Positions 22,922 to 32,739 of a stretch of DNA of 64,000 nucleotides are shown one piece after another; the stretch's first letter is position 1, and the number at the start of each line of letters is the position of its first letter. The notes below the pieces were generated by a model that saw only the letters and a list, made by a program, of their open reading frames with translations, made no database searches and was not told where the DNA came from. Made by a program: the position numbers and the translations under genes. Source of the stretch: Pestalotiopsis fici W106-1 (lineage: Eukaryota; Ascomycota; Sordariomycetes; Amphisphaeriales; Sporocadaceae); NCBI RefSeq assembly GCF_000516985.1, contig NW_006917099.1, forward strand, positions 496,001 through 560,000, written 5' to 3'.

Positions 22922-23940
22922 CTTGTTGATATGAGCAAATAAGGCTGTAAACTATGTGAAAAGTCAAAGATCACAAATTACACTGCTTGTTTACTGTTTG
23001 CTTGGTGCAATGATTCTAACCATACAGAAGATGATGATTGGCTAATCTTTTACAGCAGACGCTATGAGCTGCTGTTCGATAGCAGCGTCACAGCACAGGA
23101 AGTGCGGTATGAATCAATGTAGCCAGGGGATGCCCCGCCCCGCGAATGCCAGTTCCAGTGCTAGTGCTATTCTAGTTGGGGAGGGGCGGGTGATGCAATG
23201 GTGATGACGCTAAGCTAAGCGTTAGATTGACAGACAAGACGGGACACCACACACCCGTGGACCTTCAAGGAAGAAGGCAATGCATCCCACCAAGACCCCC
23301 CGATCCATCCATGACTAAAGGCAAGGTCGCAGCACTGTTTAGCGAGTTCGACGCCGGCAGACGGAGAGCGAGCAAGCCAGTCAGCCCACACCCGTTTTCT
23401 CAATGCTGGCGTTCGCCCTGCTGACCCAGGCAGACCCAGTGCTCGGAAAGACCCTCTTCTTTCCCATGCTCCATCTTTTCTTCTTGTCGCTCGACGGACT
23501 GGGGGGGCGGTCCGCCGTCAGTTTCCAAAGTGGGCTCCGATGTGAAGAACGGATTCAGTAAAGGGAAAACGGGCCAACCGCGTGCTGAGGCGCTCTCGTT
23601 CAGGCGCGGATTAACGGGTATAGCCTGGCCAGAAAGGTCGGTGATCCGTCCGCGCGAGTAGTACCCAAAGGCGAATGAATGGCCCTGCTCCTCGTCATTG
23701 TCGAAATCGTGTGAGTGGGCGGCTTCGGGCGGATTTCCCTTGCCATAGCGAAACATCAAGACACCAAGAAAAAAAACAAATCGCTGCAATTCTGGAGTTG
23801 CTGGCCCAGTAAATGATTTGAAATTCACCCTGCAGATATTGATTATTAGTCTACCTGCTTGGATTAGAACTACCCTCTTCATACGCATCTCCAGTATAGC
23901 AGCCCACTACTCGCATATACTTACAGAACCCCTGTCCGCC
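22922..23940. promoter_or_regulatory. divergent promoter of hydrolase and CoA-transferase
   Basis: About 1 kb. Two G/C-rich boxes of roughly inverse sequence lie close together, CCCCGCCCCGC at about 23133 and GGGGAGGGGCGGG at about 23178. Both contain matches to the CreA consensus SYGGRG. Antisense open frames near 23400-23888 lack protein-like features. Confidence 0.45.
23133..23190. promoter_or_regulatory. candidate CreA-type repressor boxes (inverted pair)
   Basis: Two G/C boxes about 35 bp apart in opposite orientation, each with one or more SYGGRG matches. Paired sites of this kind are the form in which CreA acts in aspergilli. The consensus is short, so this is suggestive only. Confidence 0.3.
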
Positions 23941-25809
23941 ATGGGAAGCATTCAGGAACAATATAGCTCCCGCGAGGAGAGCGCCCGCATCGTCGGGCTG
24001 TTGTGCAGTTTGTTTGATCCCATCGGACTGCCCACCGAGGCGCAGACGGTCGCCAAAAATGTCATTTTCAAGGCTGAAAGGGATCAGCCCATTTTCCCGA
24101 TTCCTTTCAAGGAGACCGAGACCACTGCTGCTCTCAAGGCGATAGAAGGCTCGGTTGCCAGCTTGTTGGCGGCCACACAGAAAAACACTGACAGCAACAG
24201 ACAGGTTACTGTCAGTTTGGAAAAGACGACTGCATTTCTATTCCAGGCCTATCTGGCCACAGTTGGCGGGCTGGGCAAGTTGGATAAGAGTGTGCGATCG
24301 CTACTAAAAGGTAAGCAGGCGAATGAGGCTCCAAAACTTCATGTGCAAGAGCCAGTTCTGACTATACTGGATTTAAAGACACCGATTTGTTGCAAGCACA
24401 GTCAGACCCGTACCGCCGCATGTCGGCAAATTTGTACAAGACTGCAACTCCTGGACAGTATTACCACATCCATGGATCTCTTGAGGCTTCCACGACTCTG
24501 GGGTTCCTAGGACTGGAGCCTTTCCGGCCAGACCTCGAGACACACGAGCAAATCGTGGAGACTATCGAGTCGGCCGTCAAGAAGTTTACCCCTGAGCAAC
24601 TCGAGGCCATGAATGCGCAACATCGCCAGGCTGGTGTGCAGGCACTCAAGCACGAGGAATTCCTAAAGACACAACATGTATGCTGATTTCTCCACATATT
24701 CTCACCTTGTACAATGTGTTGGTAATGCTAATATTGTGGCAGGGTCAAGTGAACAGCCAGATTCCTCCATGGGCCGTCACGTGCCTTGAAGACAAGAGCC
24801 CAAAAGTCGGTCTGCCAGCTGCTGATCCGAAGAGGCTCCTGTCCGGCGTCAAGGTGCTTGAGCTGTGCAGAATCATTGCAGGCCCGGTCGTCACGAGGAT
24901 CCTGGGGGAGTATGGTGCTGATGTGCTCAAGATCACCAGCCCGAACCTGAGTGATGTGCCCTTTTTCCAGGTGGACGGAAACATGGGTAAGCATGCTGCT
25001 GAGCTCGATCTCAAGTCGCCAGAAGGACGCAAGAGATTCGAGGAGCTGGTGGCCGAGGCCGATATCGTTGTGGATGGCTATCGACCTCAAGCGATTGAGA
25101 AGCTCGGCTACGGTGCCAAGTTCTTGTCCGAACTGGCTGTGAAGAGAGGCAAGGGATTCGTCTATGTCAATGTGAACTGCTTTGGATACGAAGGAGAATG
25201 GGCACACCGTCCTGGTTGGCAACAGATCGCAGATTGCGTAAGTCTCAGGTCCCGTCGCCTAGCACGTATTTTTACTGACTGGACCAATAGGTGAGCGGTG
25301 TGGCTTGGGAGCAAGGAAAGTTCATGGGACTCGACGAGCCTGTGGTGCCTCCTTTCCCCATCTCGGATTACGGTACTGGATGCATGGGTGCCATCACGGC
25401 ATTCATTGGACTGTATCACCGGGCTACCCGCGGTGGTTCGTGGCACGGCAAAGCCTCTCTGCTGCAGTACGACCTCCTCTTGTTCAAGGCAGGCTTGCTG
25501 CCTCCCGGTGTTCAGGAAACTTTGCGCAGCTGGACAGGACCGGAATTCCTGTCCCTGGATCATGCAAACAGCGTGGATCAGATTTCCGGAACTGCGCTCC
25601 GCCGCATGAGAGAAGTGTTCCCCGAGTTTGCGCTGGACAAGAAATACCTTGACCACTGGTACTCCAACGCGTACAAGAATGATGTCGAGGCCGTCAAGCC
25701 CGTCGTAGAGATCGACGGCTTGGATATTAGTTTCAAGCGGGCGAGCAGACCCAATGGATCAGATCAGCCAACGTGGGACTTTGGGGACGACGGCGATTAT
25801 AGAAAGTAG
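23941..25809 (+). CDS. class III CoA-transferase (CaiB/BaiF family)
   Basis: Four exons: 23941-24310, 24379-24677, 24743-25237 and 25291-25809, giving 560 residues. Class III enzymes move CoA between carboxylic acids through an aspartyl anhydride. The core is clear from residue ~235: Leu-Ser-Gly-Val-Lys-Val-Leu-Glu-Leu, Ile-Ala-Gly-Pro, Leu-Gly-Glu-Tyr-Gly-Ala-Asp-Val-Leu-Lys-Ile, Leu-Asp-Leu-Lys-Ser-Pro-Glu-Gly, and Glu-Ala-Asp-Ile-Val-Val-Asp-Gly-Tyr-Arg-Pro. A candidate catalytic aspartate lies in Ile-Ser-Asp-Tyr-Gly-Thr-Gly. Residues 1-230 form a divergent extra region, probably a degenerate second family III half, as is common in fungal members. Bacterial enzymes are ~400 residues. In the cluster it could activate an acid intermediate as its CoA ester. 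Members of the wider family also include acyl-CoA racemases, so the reaction is not fixed. Confidence 0.82.
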
Positions 25810-27269
25810 TAACTACGTGTTTTAGGTTGGGTAATACATAGCGAGTTTTTAGTAAATTGTATTATGTCGGACTACACAAATTGAGGATCATTGTCATGAA
25901 CAAAGTCGCATCATGCTACGCGTATGTCATACCATGATATAAGCATTGACGAGTAATTGAAATACTTATTTTCATGTCACAGAGTTTCTATGATTATTTG
26001 GAGCATTAGAGTTCATGTACACTAGGTACCAATTACAACCCATGGTTTTATACAGAACCACCCCCGGCTCACAGGATGTTTGCCAGATGCCGATCAAGTA
26101 ACACCAGATTTGAAAATTCTGTAGCATCCCGTGATAGCCTCACTCTGGACCTGTACCTACATTTCATATCACCAACGATCGACAAGGAACCTATTGAAGG
26201 TTCCCTGCAGAAGGCGTAACGCATGATGATTGAGGAAACCTCCGTGCGCCACCCACCCCCCATTCGCCAAAGGAAGGACCGACATTTAGCGTTTACCGTA
26301 TTCCCTAAATCCGTGATCCGACTAATTATGGGGACCACCCTTGAACTCCACCAACAAAATGCAATGCTTTGCATTTGTCTCGCGGGGCGAGAAAAGTTGG
26401 ACCGGGCTGGCTTGCAGCGAATGATGAAATGCCCAATTCCCATGGGGCCCCAGACGGGATTCGTTGCTTAAGTTCCTAGGCCACATCATTATACAGCGCC
26501 GCCATTCACTTTGCAGCAGCAATCAGCAGTCAAGCAGCAGGTCAGCTGTCTCCCACACCGAGAAAAGAGAGGCAGAGTACTACTAGATTGGCCCATTCTG
26601 CTAGTGTATTCCGTAGGCGTAGTGATAGCGTGTTGGACCTACTGTATCATGGGGGAAAACCCCCCTCTCTATTCTCTACCTAGTCAAGAACGGTCGGCGC
26701 CAAATGATACCATCTCCAATCGCCCCAGTGCCGACAATGTGTGTGAGAAAGAGCGGAGACAGCACCTGTCGGGTGCAAACCTTACCTTGGCTTATGTTAC
26801 CAAATCACCGTTGACTTGTGTGTCAGCAGCAACAAATGTTCCTTTGCTCCCAAGGACGACCGAGCGCAACTGCCGACTTCCGCATCCCAACCGGCGCGTT
26901 GGCGCGGTCGAATATGGGACTGGGGGGGCGATTATTCGGTTTTCCCAAGGTGGTCAGATCTTAATCACGTTTTCCCTTTGAATTGCGGAGTCGTTCCATG
27001 TACCCATAGTTTGCTATCAATAAAGATCACATTCAACTCAAACACCACTGGCATTGAATAAAGAAAAAGGGGTGTCTCTCTACAAACACATTCCCAGAAA
27101 TCTTATTTTTAATCCTTCTCTTCTACTCATAAGAAAAAGAAAAAGATCATCATCTTCAACTCAAGAAAACACCATCCCCCACCACACTCACAGCAAGCCC
27201 AGCAAAAGACCAAGAAACCCAAAACAGCAAATAAACATACATCACATAACCAAAGAACCAGCAGTAGAA
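25810..27269. other. upstream region of intradiol dioxygenase
   Basis: About 1.46 kb with no gene recognised. The final ~200 bp are A/C-rich with CATCA and CACA runs, like a fungal leader. GGAGCTCC palindromes are absent. Confidence 0.45.
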
Positions 27270-28492
27270 ATGGGCTCTCTTTCGCAAGGAAACCACACTC
27301 TTGGAGACGAGTTCACCAAGGATGTCATCAGCTCCATGGGACCCAAGACGGACCCTCGCCTGAGGGAGGTCATGTCGTCGTTTATCAAGCACGTTCACGA
27401 CTTTGCCCGCGAGGTGCAGCTCACGACGGACGAGTGGATGCTCGGCGTGCAGATGATCAACCAGGCCGGACAGATGAGTGATGCCAAGAGAAACGAGGGA
27501 CAGCTGCTATGCGACGTTATTGGTCTTGAGTCGTAAGTTTGTGTCTTGTCTCTACTTCGCAATTCATATTCGCATGGCTCGTGTCTTGTTTGTTTTTAAC
27601 ATGTTCATCTTAGGCTCGTGGATGATATCACATACCAGGCCGCCGTCAAGAGCGCCGGCTCTGCCACGGCTTCGGCCATCCTGGGTCCGTTCTGGAGGCA
27701 CGACACCCCCATCCGTGAGAATGGTACCACCATTAGCTTCAACACTCCCAAGGACGGCCAGGTTGCCTTTTTGCACGGCCAAGTCACTTGCGCCGAGACT
27801 GGAAAGCCTCTGGCCAACGCCACAGTCGAGGCATGGCAGGCGTCGACAAATGGTGAGTTCCTCCTAGTGACAATAAACGAACCCCCCCGCGCGGGGACTG
27901 CAGGTGCAACTAAATACTAATTTAACTTTTTCTAGGTCTTTACGAGCAGCAAGATGATGCCCAAATAGAGCACAACCTGCGCGGCAAGTTTGTCACAGAC
28001 GCACAGGGTCACTTTTCCTTTTACTGCCTGCGGCCGACACCGTACCCAGTAAGTTGTATCACTTATTGCTGCAGGGATCACCAGTCTCGGCTAACCCGAC
28101 GTTTTTTACAGGTCCCGGAGGACGGTCCGGCTGGCAAGCTGCTTAGACTCATGGACCGCCACGTGTATAGGCCTGCCCACATCCACCTCATTGTACGTTT
28201 GTCTTGCCCTTTTGGAATGTTGCACAAAGCCAAGGGATGTTGTGTAACTTTCAGCCACGTGAAGAACAAATGCTGACACATCTTTTTTTCTCTCCCAAAT
28301 TAGGCACAAGCAGAGGGATTCAAGCCAATTACAACACAGATCTTTGACAGCAAGTCCGACTACCTGGACAATGACTCCGTGTTTGCTGTCAAGGATGGTT
28401 TGACTGTCGTGTTTGAGCCGCGCAAGAATGACCCTCAGGCTGAGTGGGATCTGAAGTACGATCTCAGTCTGGCACCTGTCTCTTCCAACTAA
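27270..28492 (+). CDS. intradiol ring-cleavage dioxygenase (catechol/hydroxyquinol 1,2-type)
   Basis: Five exons: 27270-27532, 27614-27852, 27936-28048, 28112-28192 and 28304-28492, giving 294 residues. An N-terminal Dioxygenase_N helical domain (about 20-100) precedes the iron-binding beta core. All four Fe(III) ligands can be placed: Tyr170 in Gly-Leu-Tyr-Glu, Tyr204 in Thr-Pro-Tyr-Pro, and His228/His230 in Arg-Pro-Ala-His-Ile-His. The conserved Arg in Asn-Leu-Arg-Gly-Lys-Phe is present. The fungal Ile-Leu-Gly-Pro-Phe-Trp-Arg motif starts the core. These enzymes open catechol or hydroxyquinol between the two hydroxyls, giving cis,cis-muconate or maleylacetate. With a 2,3-dihydroxybenzoate decarboxylase-like gene 7 kb away, catechol is the likeliest substrate. 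No signal peptide, so intracellular. It marks the right edge of the proposed cluster. Confidence 0.92.
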
Positions 28493-29357
28493 AAATATAC
28501 TCAATTGGTCGCGGCGTTTGGCTGTTTTATTTTCTTTTACCTTGATGAGGAATGAGACGCGGCGTTTTCTCTGAAGCAATCTTGTCCAAATTGTGAACTT
28601 CGTTTGCAACTTATATGAATAAATATCCATGGCATGTGCCCCAAAAAAGAACAAAAAAAAAAAAAGCTCTGAATTCCAAGAACATCGTGCGCATCAAATC
28701 AAGGGTTTGACTTTTCATGGAAAATTCCCCCAGCTAGTTCGCGGTCTCGTGGAAGTGACGAGGAGCGGCTGATATCTCACTCTTATCGACTAGGCGTTGG
28801 ATTGTCGCAAGTAATACCTGCCAGCACAGCTCCATGATATACGGGAGTGCTGTGCCAGTGAAATAATACTCCTTCCGCATACGTTTCGATATGCGGAATG
28901 GGTACAGTCTACTGCACATATCTTCGGATACCCCGGGCCTTAGCATGGAACGTCGTGCGTGGAGGGTCGGCGATGATGGCTGTATATTCCATAAGCTGGC
29001 GCTGCCATCGTTGTACCACTTGCGCTGTAGTAATTATAGCTATTTCAGTCACAAATTAAAAGAGGTAGCACATAAGCCAGGACGCAAAGTTGTGCAGACT
29101 AAGGCTGAAGTTGAGCTCAAACTCAAGGACTGTGATGCCGAGAAAAAAAGAGTTGCTTGATTTTGGTCAATCTTGTTTTATGCACTGCTCAACTTCTTGT
29201 CAGATAGTATTCAATGATTGCCTGGTTGCAAAGGGGGACTCACTTGTACTCTGACATGCCCCTTTCCTCCCACGCTTTGAAGTCTCCACAGAAACAATTT
29301 GCTGGTCCTTTATTCAGTACAAACGCCATTTTCTCCTCCTGTTGATGAAATGACATT
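28493..29357. other. intergenic, right edge of cluster
   Basis: About 865 bp separating the dioxygenase from a housekeeping gene. An A-rich stretch at about 28650 may be a polyadenylation or low-complexity region. A short lysine-rich frame at 28891-29160 has no family likeness and was not called. Confidence 0.4.
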
Positions 29358-30611
29358 CTACGAGATCAGATCTGCGACGTTCATTGGCATCTCATCGATC
29401 TGTGTAGAGTAGTACACTGTGCATGTTAGCGTTTTCCTCCGGTGAAACAGCAAATTGTACTTACACTCAATGTCGCGAAGAATGCGAACATCCTCGCTGG
29501 TCACAAAGTTGATGGCCACACCCTTCCGTCCGAAACGCCCACTACGGCCGATACGGTGAATGTAGTTTTCACGGTTGCTGGGCAAGTCATAGTTGATGAC
29601 CAGACTGACTTGCTGAACGTCGATACCACGAGCCCAAACATCAGTCGAAATGAGCACTCTGCTGTTGCCCTGTCTGAAATCCTGCATAATACTGTCACGC
29701 TCCTTTTGGGGCATGTCTCCGTGCATGCTGCTGACGGTAAAGTTGGCTTCTCGCATCTTGTCGGTGAGCCAGTCGACCTTTCTGCGCGTGTTGCAGAAGA
29801 TGACGGCTTGAGTAATTGTCAATGTGTCGTACAAGTCGCAAAGGGTGTCGAACTTCCAGTCTTCCTTCTCAACGGCAATGAAGTATTGCTTTAGGCCTTC
29901 CAGGGTCAACTCGTCACGCTTGACCAGAATGCGAACTGGGTCAGTCATGAATTTGGTGGTCATGTCGAGAACGTCGTAGGGCAGAGTGGCAGAAACCACC
30001 ACAACCTGGGTAGCGGGCGGCAGGTATCTGTAGACATCGTAAATCTGCTCACGGAAACCTTGGTTGAGCAGCTCATCGGCTTCATCCAAAATGAGCATCT
30101 TAATATGACGAGTGCGCAGGTGGCGGCGACGGATCATGTCAGCAACGCGTCCAGGCGTGCCGGAGACAATGTGCTGGCCATAGTCGAGCTTTCTGATGTC
30201 CTCTCCAACGTTGGTTCCTCCGATACAAGCATGGCACTGGACATTCATGTAGTCGCCAAGAGCCATGACAACAGACTGTATTTGAGTAGCCAATTCACGA
30301 GTAGGCGACAAGACGAGAGCCTGGGTCTCGCGAACAGCCGTGTCGATCACCTGAAGCATGGAAATGGAAAAGGTGGCCGTCTTTCCGGTACCAGACTGAG
30401 CCTGGGCAATGGTGTCGCGACCCTTGCAGACCTGAACGATGGCACGCGACTGCACGGCGGATGGCGACTCGTATCCATAGGCGTAGATACCACGCAAAAG
30501 GTTCTCCTTCAACGACATGGACTCGAAAGTAGGATGAACTGTGACCTCCTTGGAGGTGGAGAACTCCATCTTCTCGTCGGCGCGACGATCGATACCTCCT
30601 CCTTCGGCCAT
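29358..30611 (-). CDS. FAL1: eIF4A-III-type DEAD-box RNA helicase
   Basis: Two exons, 30611-29465 and 29416-29358, giving 401 residues. Joining across the last intron gives Arg-Asp-Ile-Glu-Leu-Tyr-Tyr-Ser-Thr-Gln, the exact conserved ending of the family. All helicase motifs are present: Q motif, Walker A Ala-Gln-Ser-Gly-Thr-Gly-Lys-Thr (~70-77), Pro-Thr-Arg-Glu-Leu-Ala, Thr-Pro-Gly-Arg, Asp-Glu-Ala-Asp, Ser-Ala-Thr, and motif VI His-Arg-Ile-Gly-Arg-Ser-Gly-Arg. The protein ends Asn-Val-Ala-Asp-Leu-Ile-Ser, as in eIF4A-III. It is an ATP-dependent RNA helicase of the exon-junction core and of 18S rRNA maturation in yeast (Fal1). The start at 30611 (Met-Ala-Glu-Gly-Gly) is preferred over an in-frame upstream ATG. 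It is divergent from the SF3a60 gene, 413 bp apart. Confidence 0.95.
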   Translation of the reverse strand: MAEGGGIDRRADEKMEFSTSKEVTVHPTFESMSLKENLLRGIYAYGYESPSAVQSRAIVQVCKGRDTIAQAQSGTGKTATFSISMLQVIDTAVRETQALVLSPTRELATQIQSVVMALGDYMNVQCHACIGGTNVGEDIRKLDYGQHIVSGTPGRVADMIRRRHLRTRHIKMLILDEADELLNQGFREQIYDVYRYLPPATQVVVVSATLPYDVLDMTTKFMTDPVRILVKRDELTLEGLKQYFIAVEKEDWKFDTLCDLYDTLTITQAVIFCNTRRKVDWLTDKMREANFTVSSMHGDMPQKERDSIMQDFRQGNSRVLISTDVWARGIDVQQVSLVINYDLPSNRENYIHRIGRSGRFGRKGVAINFVTSEDVRILRDIECKYNLLFHRRKTLTCTVYYSTQIDEMPMNVADLIS

Positions 30612-31024
30612 GATGGTGATTTTCTTAGACTGATTCTGATGATTTGAGTAGCAAAAGCAATGAGACTTAGTCTCGGGATTGATGAGAATGGGCGATGACA
30701 GCGGATGAGTTGATGGAATGGATAAGGCTGCCAAAATTTCAGTGGGGCGAGTCGCGCTTTAGCCTCTGCCCCGGGATTTATTCAGGGCAGGTGGGGCAAC
30801 TTTCTCAGCGTGGATTGGCTGTGGCGAAGGAAACGCGCTTGACTCTGGCCTGGAGCTGGCTGGCAGCTTTCCAAATTTCCAGGTTCCAATTCAGCCTCAT
30901 CAAGCTCACAGTGTGTGCACCTAGCGCTGCTCGATTTCCAAATCAATTGCCTACTAGCAGCACCACTCATTCTTTTCTTCAGGTTCATTTTGATACTTTG
31001 CGCAACTGCGCACGAATCGCCGAG
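30612..31024. promoter_or_regulatory. bidirectional promoter of FAL1 and SF3a60 genes
   Basis: A 413-bp gap between two divergent start codons of RNA-processing genes. The frame of the right-hand gene stays open upstream to about 30695, but that extension does not resemble the family. No other feature seen. Confidence 0.5.
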
Positions 31025-32530
31025 ATGATCCTGGAAGAACAGCGTTTCCTCCACGAGGATCTTGAGCGCCTCGAGCAAGGTATTGCCGACCGCATTGGCG
31101 ATGAGCCAAAGAACATTCGCGATCGTCTCACACGCGACCACCAGATTTCCCAGTTCCTCGATCGCATTTCCTCTCAGTCTTCCAAGCTGCTAGCTATCTA
31201 CAACGATGCGGATAACTCGAGGTCAAAAGAGATTCAGCAGATTGGCACGGGCGACCCCATGGAAGAATTCTACAAGCAGCTTGGCGAGGTCAAGAACTTT
31301 CACTCGCGATACCCGAATGAGCCCGTCGAAAACCTCGAGCGCGCATACAAGCCCAAAAAGACATCTGAAGGCGACTTCATTAGCAATAACGTGGACTCCA
31401 TGTTTACCGGAGAGGAAGCGTTTGGCCGCTTCTTTGACCTTCACACCTGCCACGAATCCTTCCTCAATCTTCCCAACGCCAAGCGATTGAGCTACTTGCA
31501 ATACTTGGACCTGTTTGACAACTTCACGGCTGGTGCTGGTGGTCTCAAGAGAAGCGAAAAGCTGACCAATCAATACTTCCGTTATGTTGGAGAGCTGGCG
31601 CAATACTTGGAGTCGTTCATGCGGAGGACGAGACCTCTGGAGAATATTGACAAGGTTATCGCAGAGTTCGACAAGGAGTTTGGAGTATCCTGGGAGAGTG
31701 ACTCGGTGGAAGGCTGGAAGCTCGAATCGGGTGCCTCCATCGTGCAAGCCAGCACAGCCGACGCTGTTTATTGCGAGGATTGCGAAAAGGAGTTTAAAAA
31801 CGAAAATGTCTACAAAGGCCATCTCAACGGAAAGAAGCACATCAGAGCCGCCGCAGATCGCAAGAAGCGGATAGAAGAGTCGGGAGAAGCATCTAGCACG
31901 TCACAAGGGCCTAGAGGCGGCGAGTCTGCCGCTCGACTGAAGGAGCGCGCCATTGCCGAGAGAGAGCACAGAGTCAAGAAGCTTGCCGCTGCCATGAGCA
32001 CAGAACGTGGCGACACGAGAGTGAATGTCGAGCGTAAGCAAGGTATGACGGAGCGTGAGCGCCAGCAGGAGCTGGACAACCTGTACAGCTCTACTGCTGC
32101 CGTCGTGCAAGGGCCAGAGAATGAAGAGGGCGAAGAAGGCGATGACGACGACAGGATATATAATCCTCTAAAGCTGCCGCTCGCATGGGATGGCAAGCCC
32201 ATCCCGTTCTGGCTGTACAAGCTGCATGGATTGGGCGTTGAATTCCCCTGCGAGATATGTGGAAACTTTGTGTACATGGGCAGGAGAGCATTCGACAAGC
32301 ATTTCAACGAGGCACGGCATATTTACGGTCTCAAATGTTTGGGCATCACGAACACTGCGCTTTTCAGGGATATTACAGCCATTGATGAAGCGACCAGGTT
32401 ATGGGAAAAGATTCAAAAGGAGAAGAGGAAGGACAAGGACGACGGAAGTCTGGTTCAGATGGAGGATGCCGAGGGTAATGTCATGCCTGAAAAGGTGTAC
32501 TACGATTTGCAAAAGCAGGGTCTGCTATGA
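31025..32530 (+). CDS. PRP9: splicing factor 3a subunit 3 (SF3a60/Prp9)
   Basis: Intronless, 501 residues from ATG 31025, where the universal family start Met-Ile-Leu-Glu-Glu-Gln-Arg appears. The N-terminal SF3a60/Prp9 homology (~1-240) contains the conserved Leu-Asp-Leu-Phe-Asp segment and Phe-Asp-Leu-His. A U1-type C2H2 finger lies near residues 249-275 (Cys-Glu-Asp-Cys ... His-Leu-Asn-Gly-Lys-Lys-His). A charged coiled stretch follows. The C-terminal matrin-type finger, with Cys-Glu-Ile-Cys-Gly and His-Phe-Asn-Glu-x-Arg-His, is at about 407-440, and the family ending Lys-Val-Tyr-Tyr-Asp-Leu-Gln-Lys-Gln-Gly is present. It is part of the U2 snRNP SF3a complex and acts in the nucleus in branch-site recognition. 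It shares its promoter with a second RNA-processing gene. Confidence 0.95.
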   Translation: MILEEQRFLHEDLERLEQGIADRIGDEPKNIRDRLTRDHQISQFLDRISSQSSKLLAIYNDADNSRSKEIQQIGTGDPMEEFYKQLGEVKNFHSRYPNEPVENLERAYKPKKTSEGDFISNNVDSMFTGEEAFGRFFDLHTCHESFLNLPNAKRLSYLQYLDLFDNFTAGAGGLKRSEKLTNQYFRYVGELAQYLESFMRRTRPLENIDKVIAEFDKEFGVSWESDSVEGWKLESGASIVQASTADAVYCEDCEKEFKNENVYKGHLNGKKHIRAAADRKKRIEESGEASSTSQGPRGGESAARLKERAIAEREHRVKKLAAAMSTERGDTRVNVERKQGMTERERQQELDNLYSSTAAVVQGPENEEGEEGDDDDRIYNPLKLPLAWDGKPIPFWLYKLHGLGVEFPCEICGNFVYMGRRAFDKHFNEARHIYGLKCLGITNTALFRDITAIDEATRLWEKIQKEKRKDKDDGSLVQMEDAEGNVMPEKVYYDLQKQGLL

Positions 32531-32739
32531 TGGCTCATGACAGATCATGTACAGTCGCGATTATTGAATGTCGCATCTAAAAGACTTGCCATGCGTGGAC
32601 TTGCGAAATTCGAGATGATTGAAAAAGATTTAGTAGTCCTGAAGCCACCTAGATACCATCTTATTGCAGGGCTGGAATTGCGGACATGTTCAATACCTTG
32701 ACACGAGATTTGGCGAAATTCATTACCGTGATTGCCATT

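Noticed and set aside
28891..29160. An 89-codon lysine-rich frame
   Set aside because: No family resemblance and no clear splice partners; probably chance.
29442..30647. Two open frames of 150 and 195 codons opposite the helicase gene
   Set aside because: They are mirror frames of a highly conserved gene on the other strand, with no independent features.
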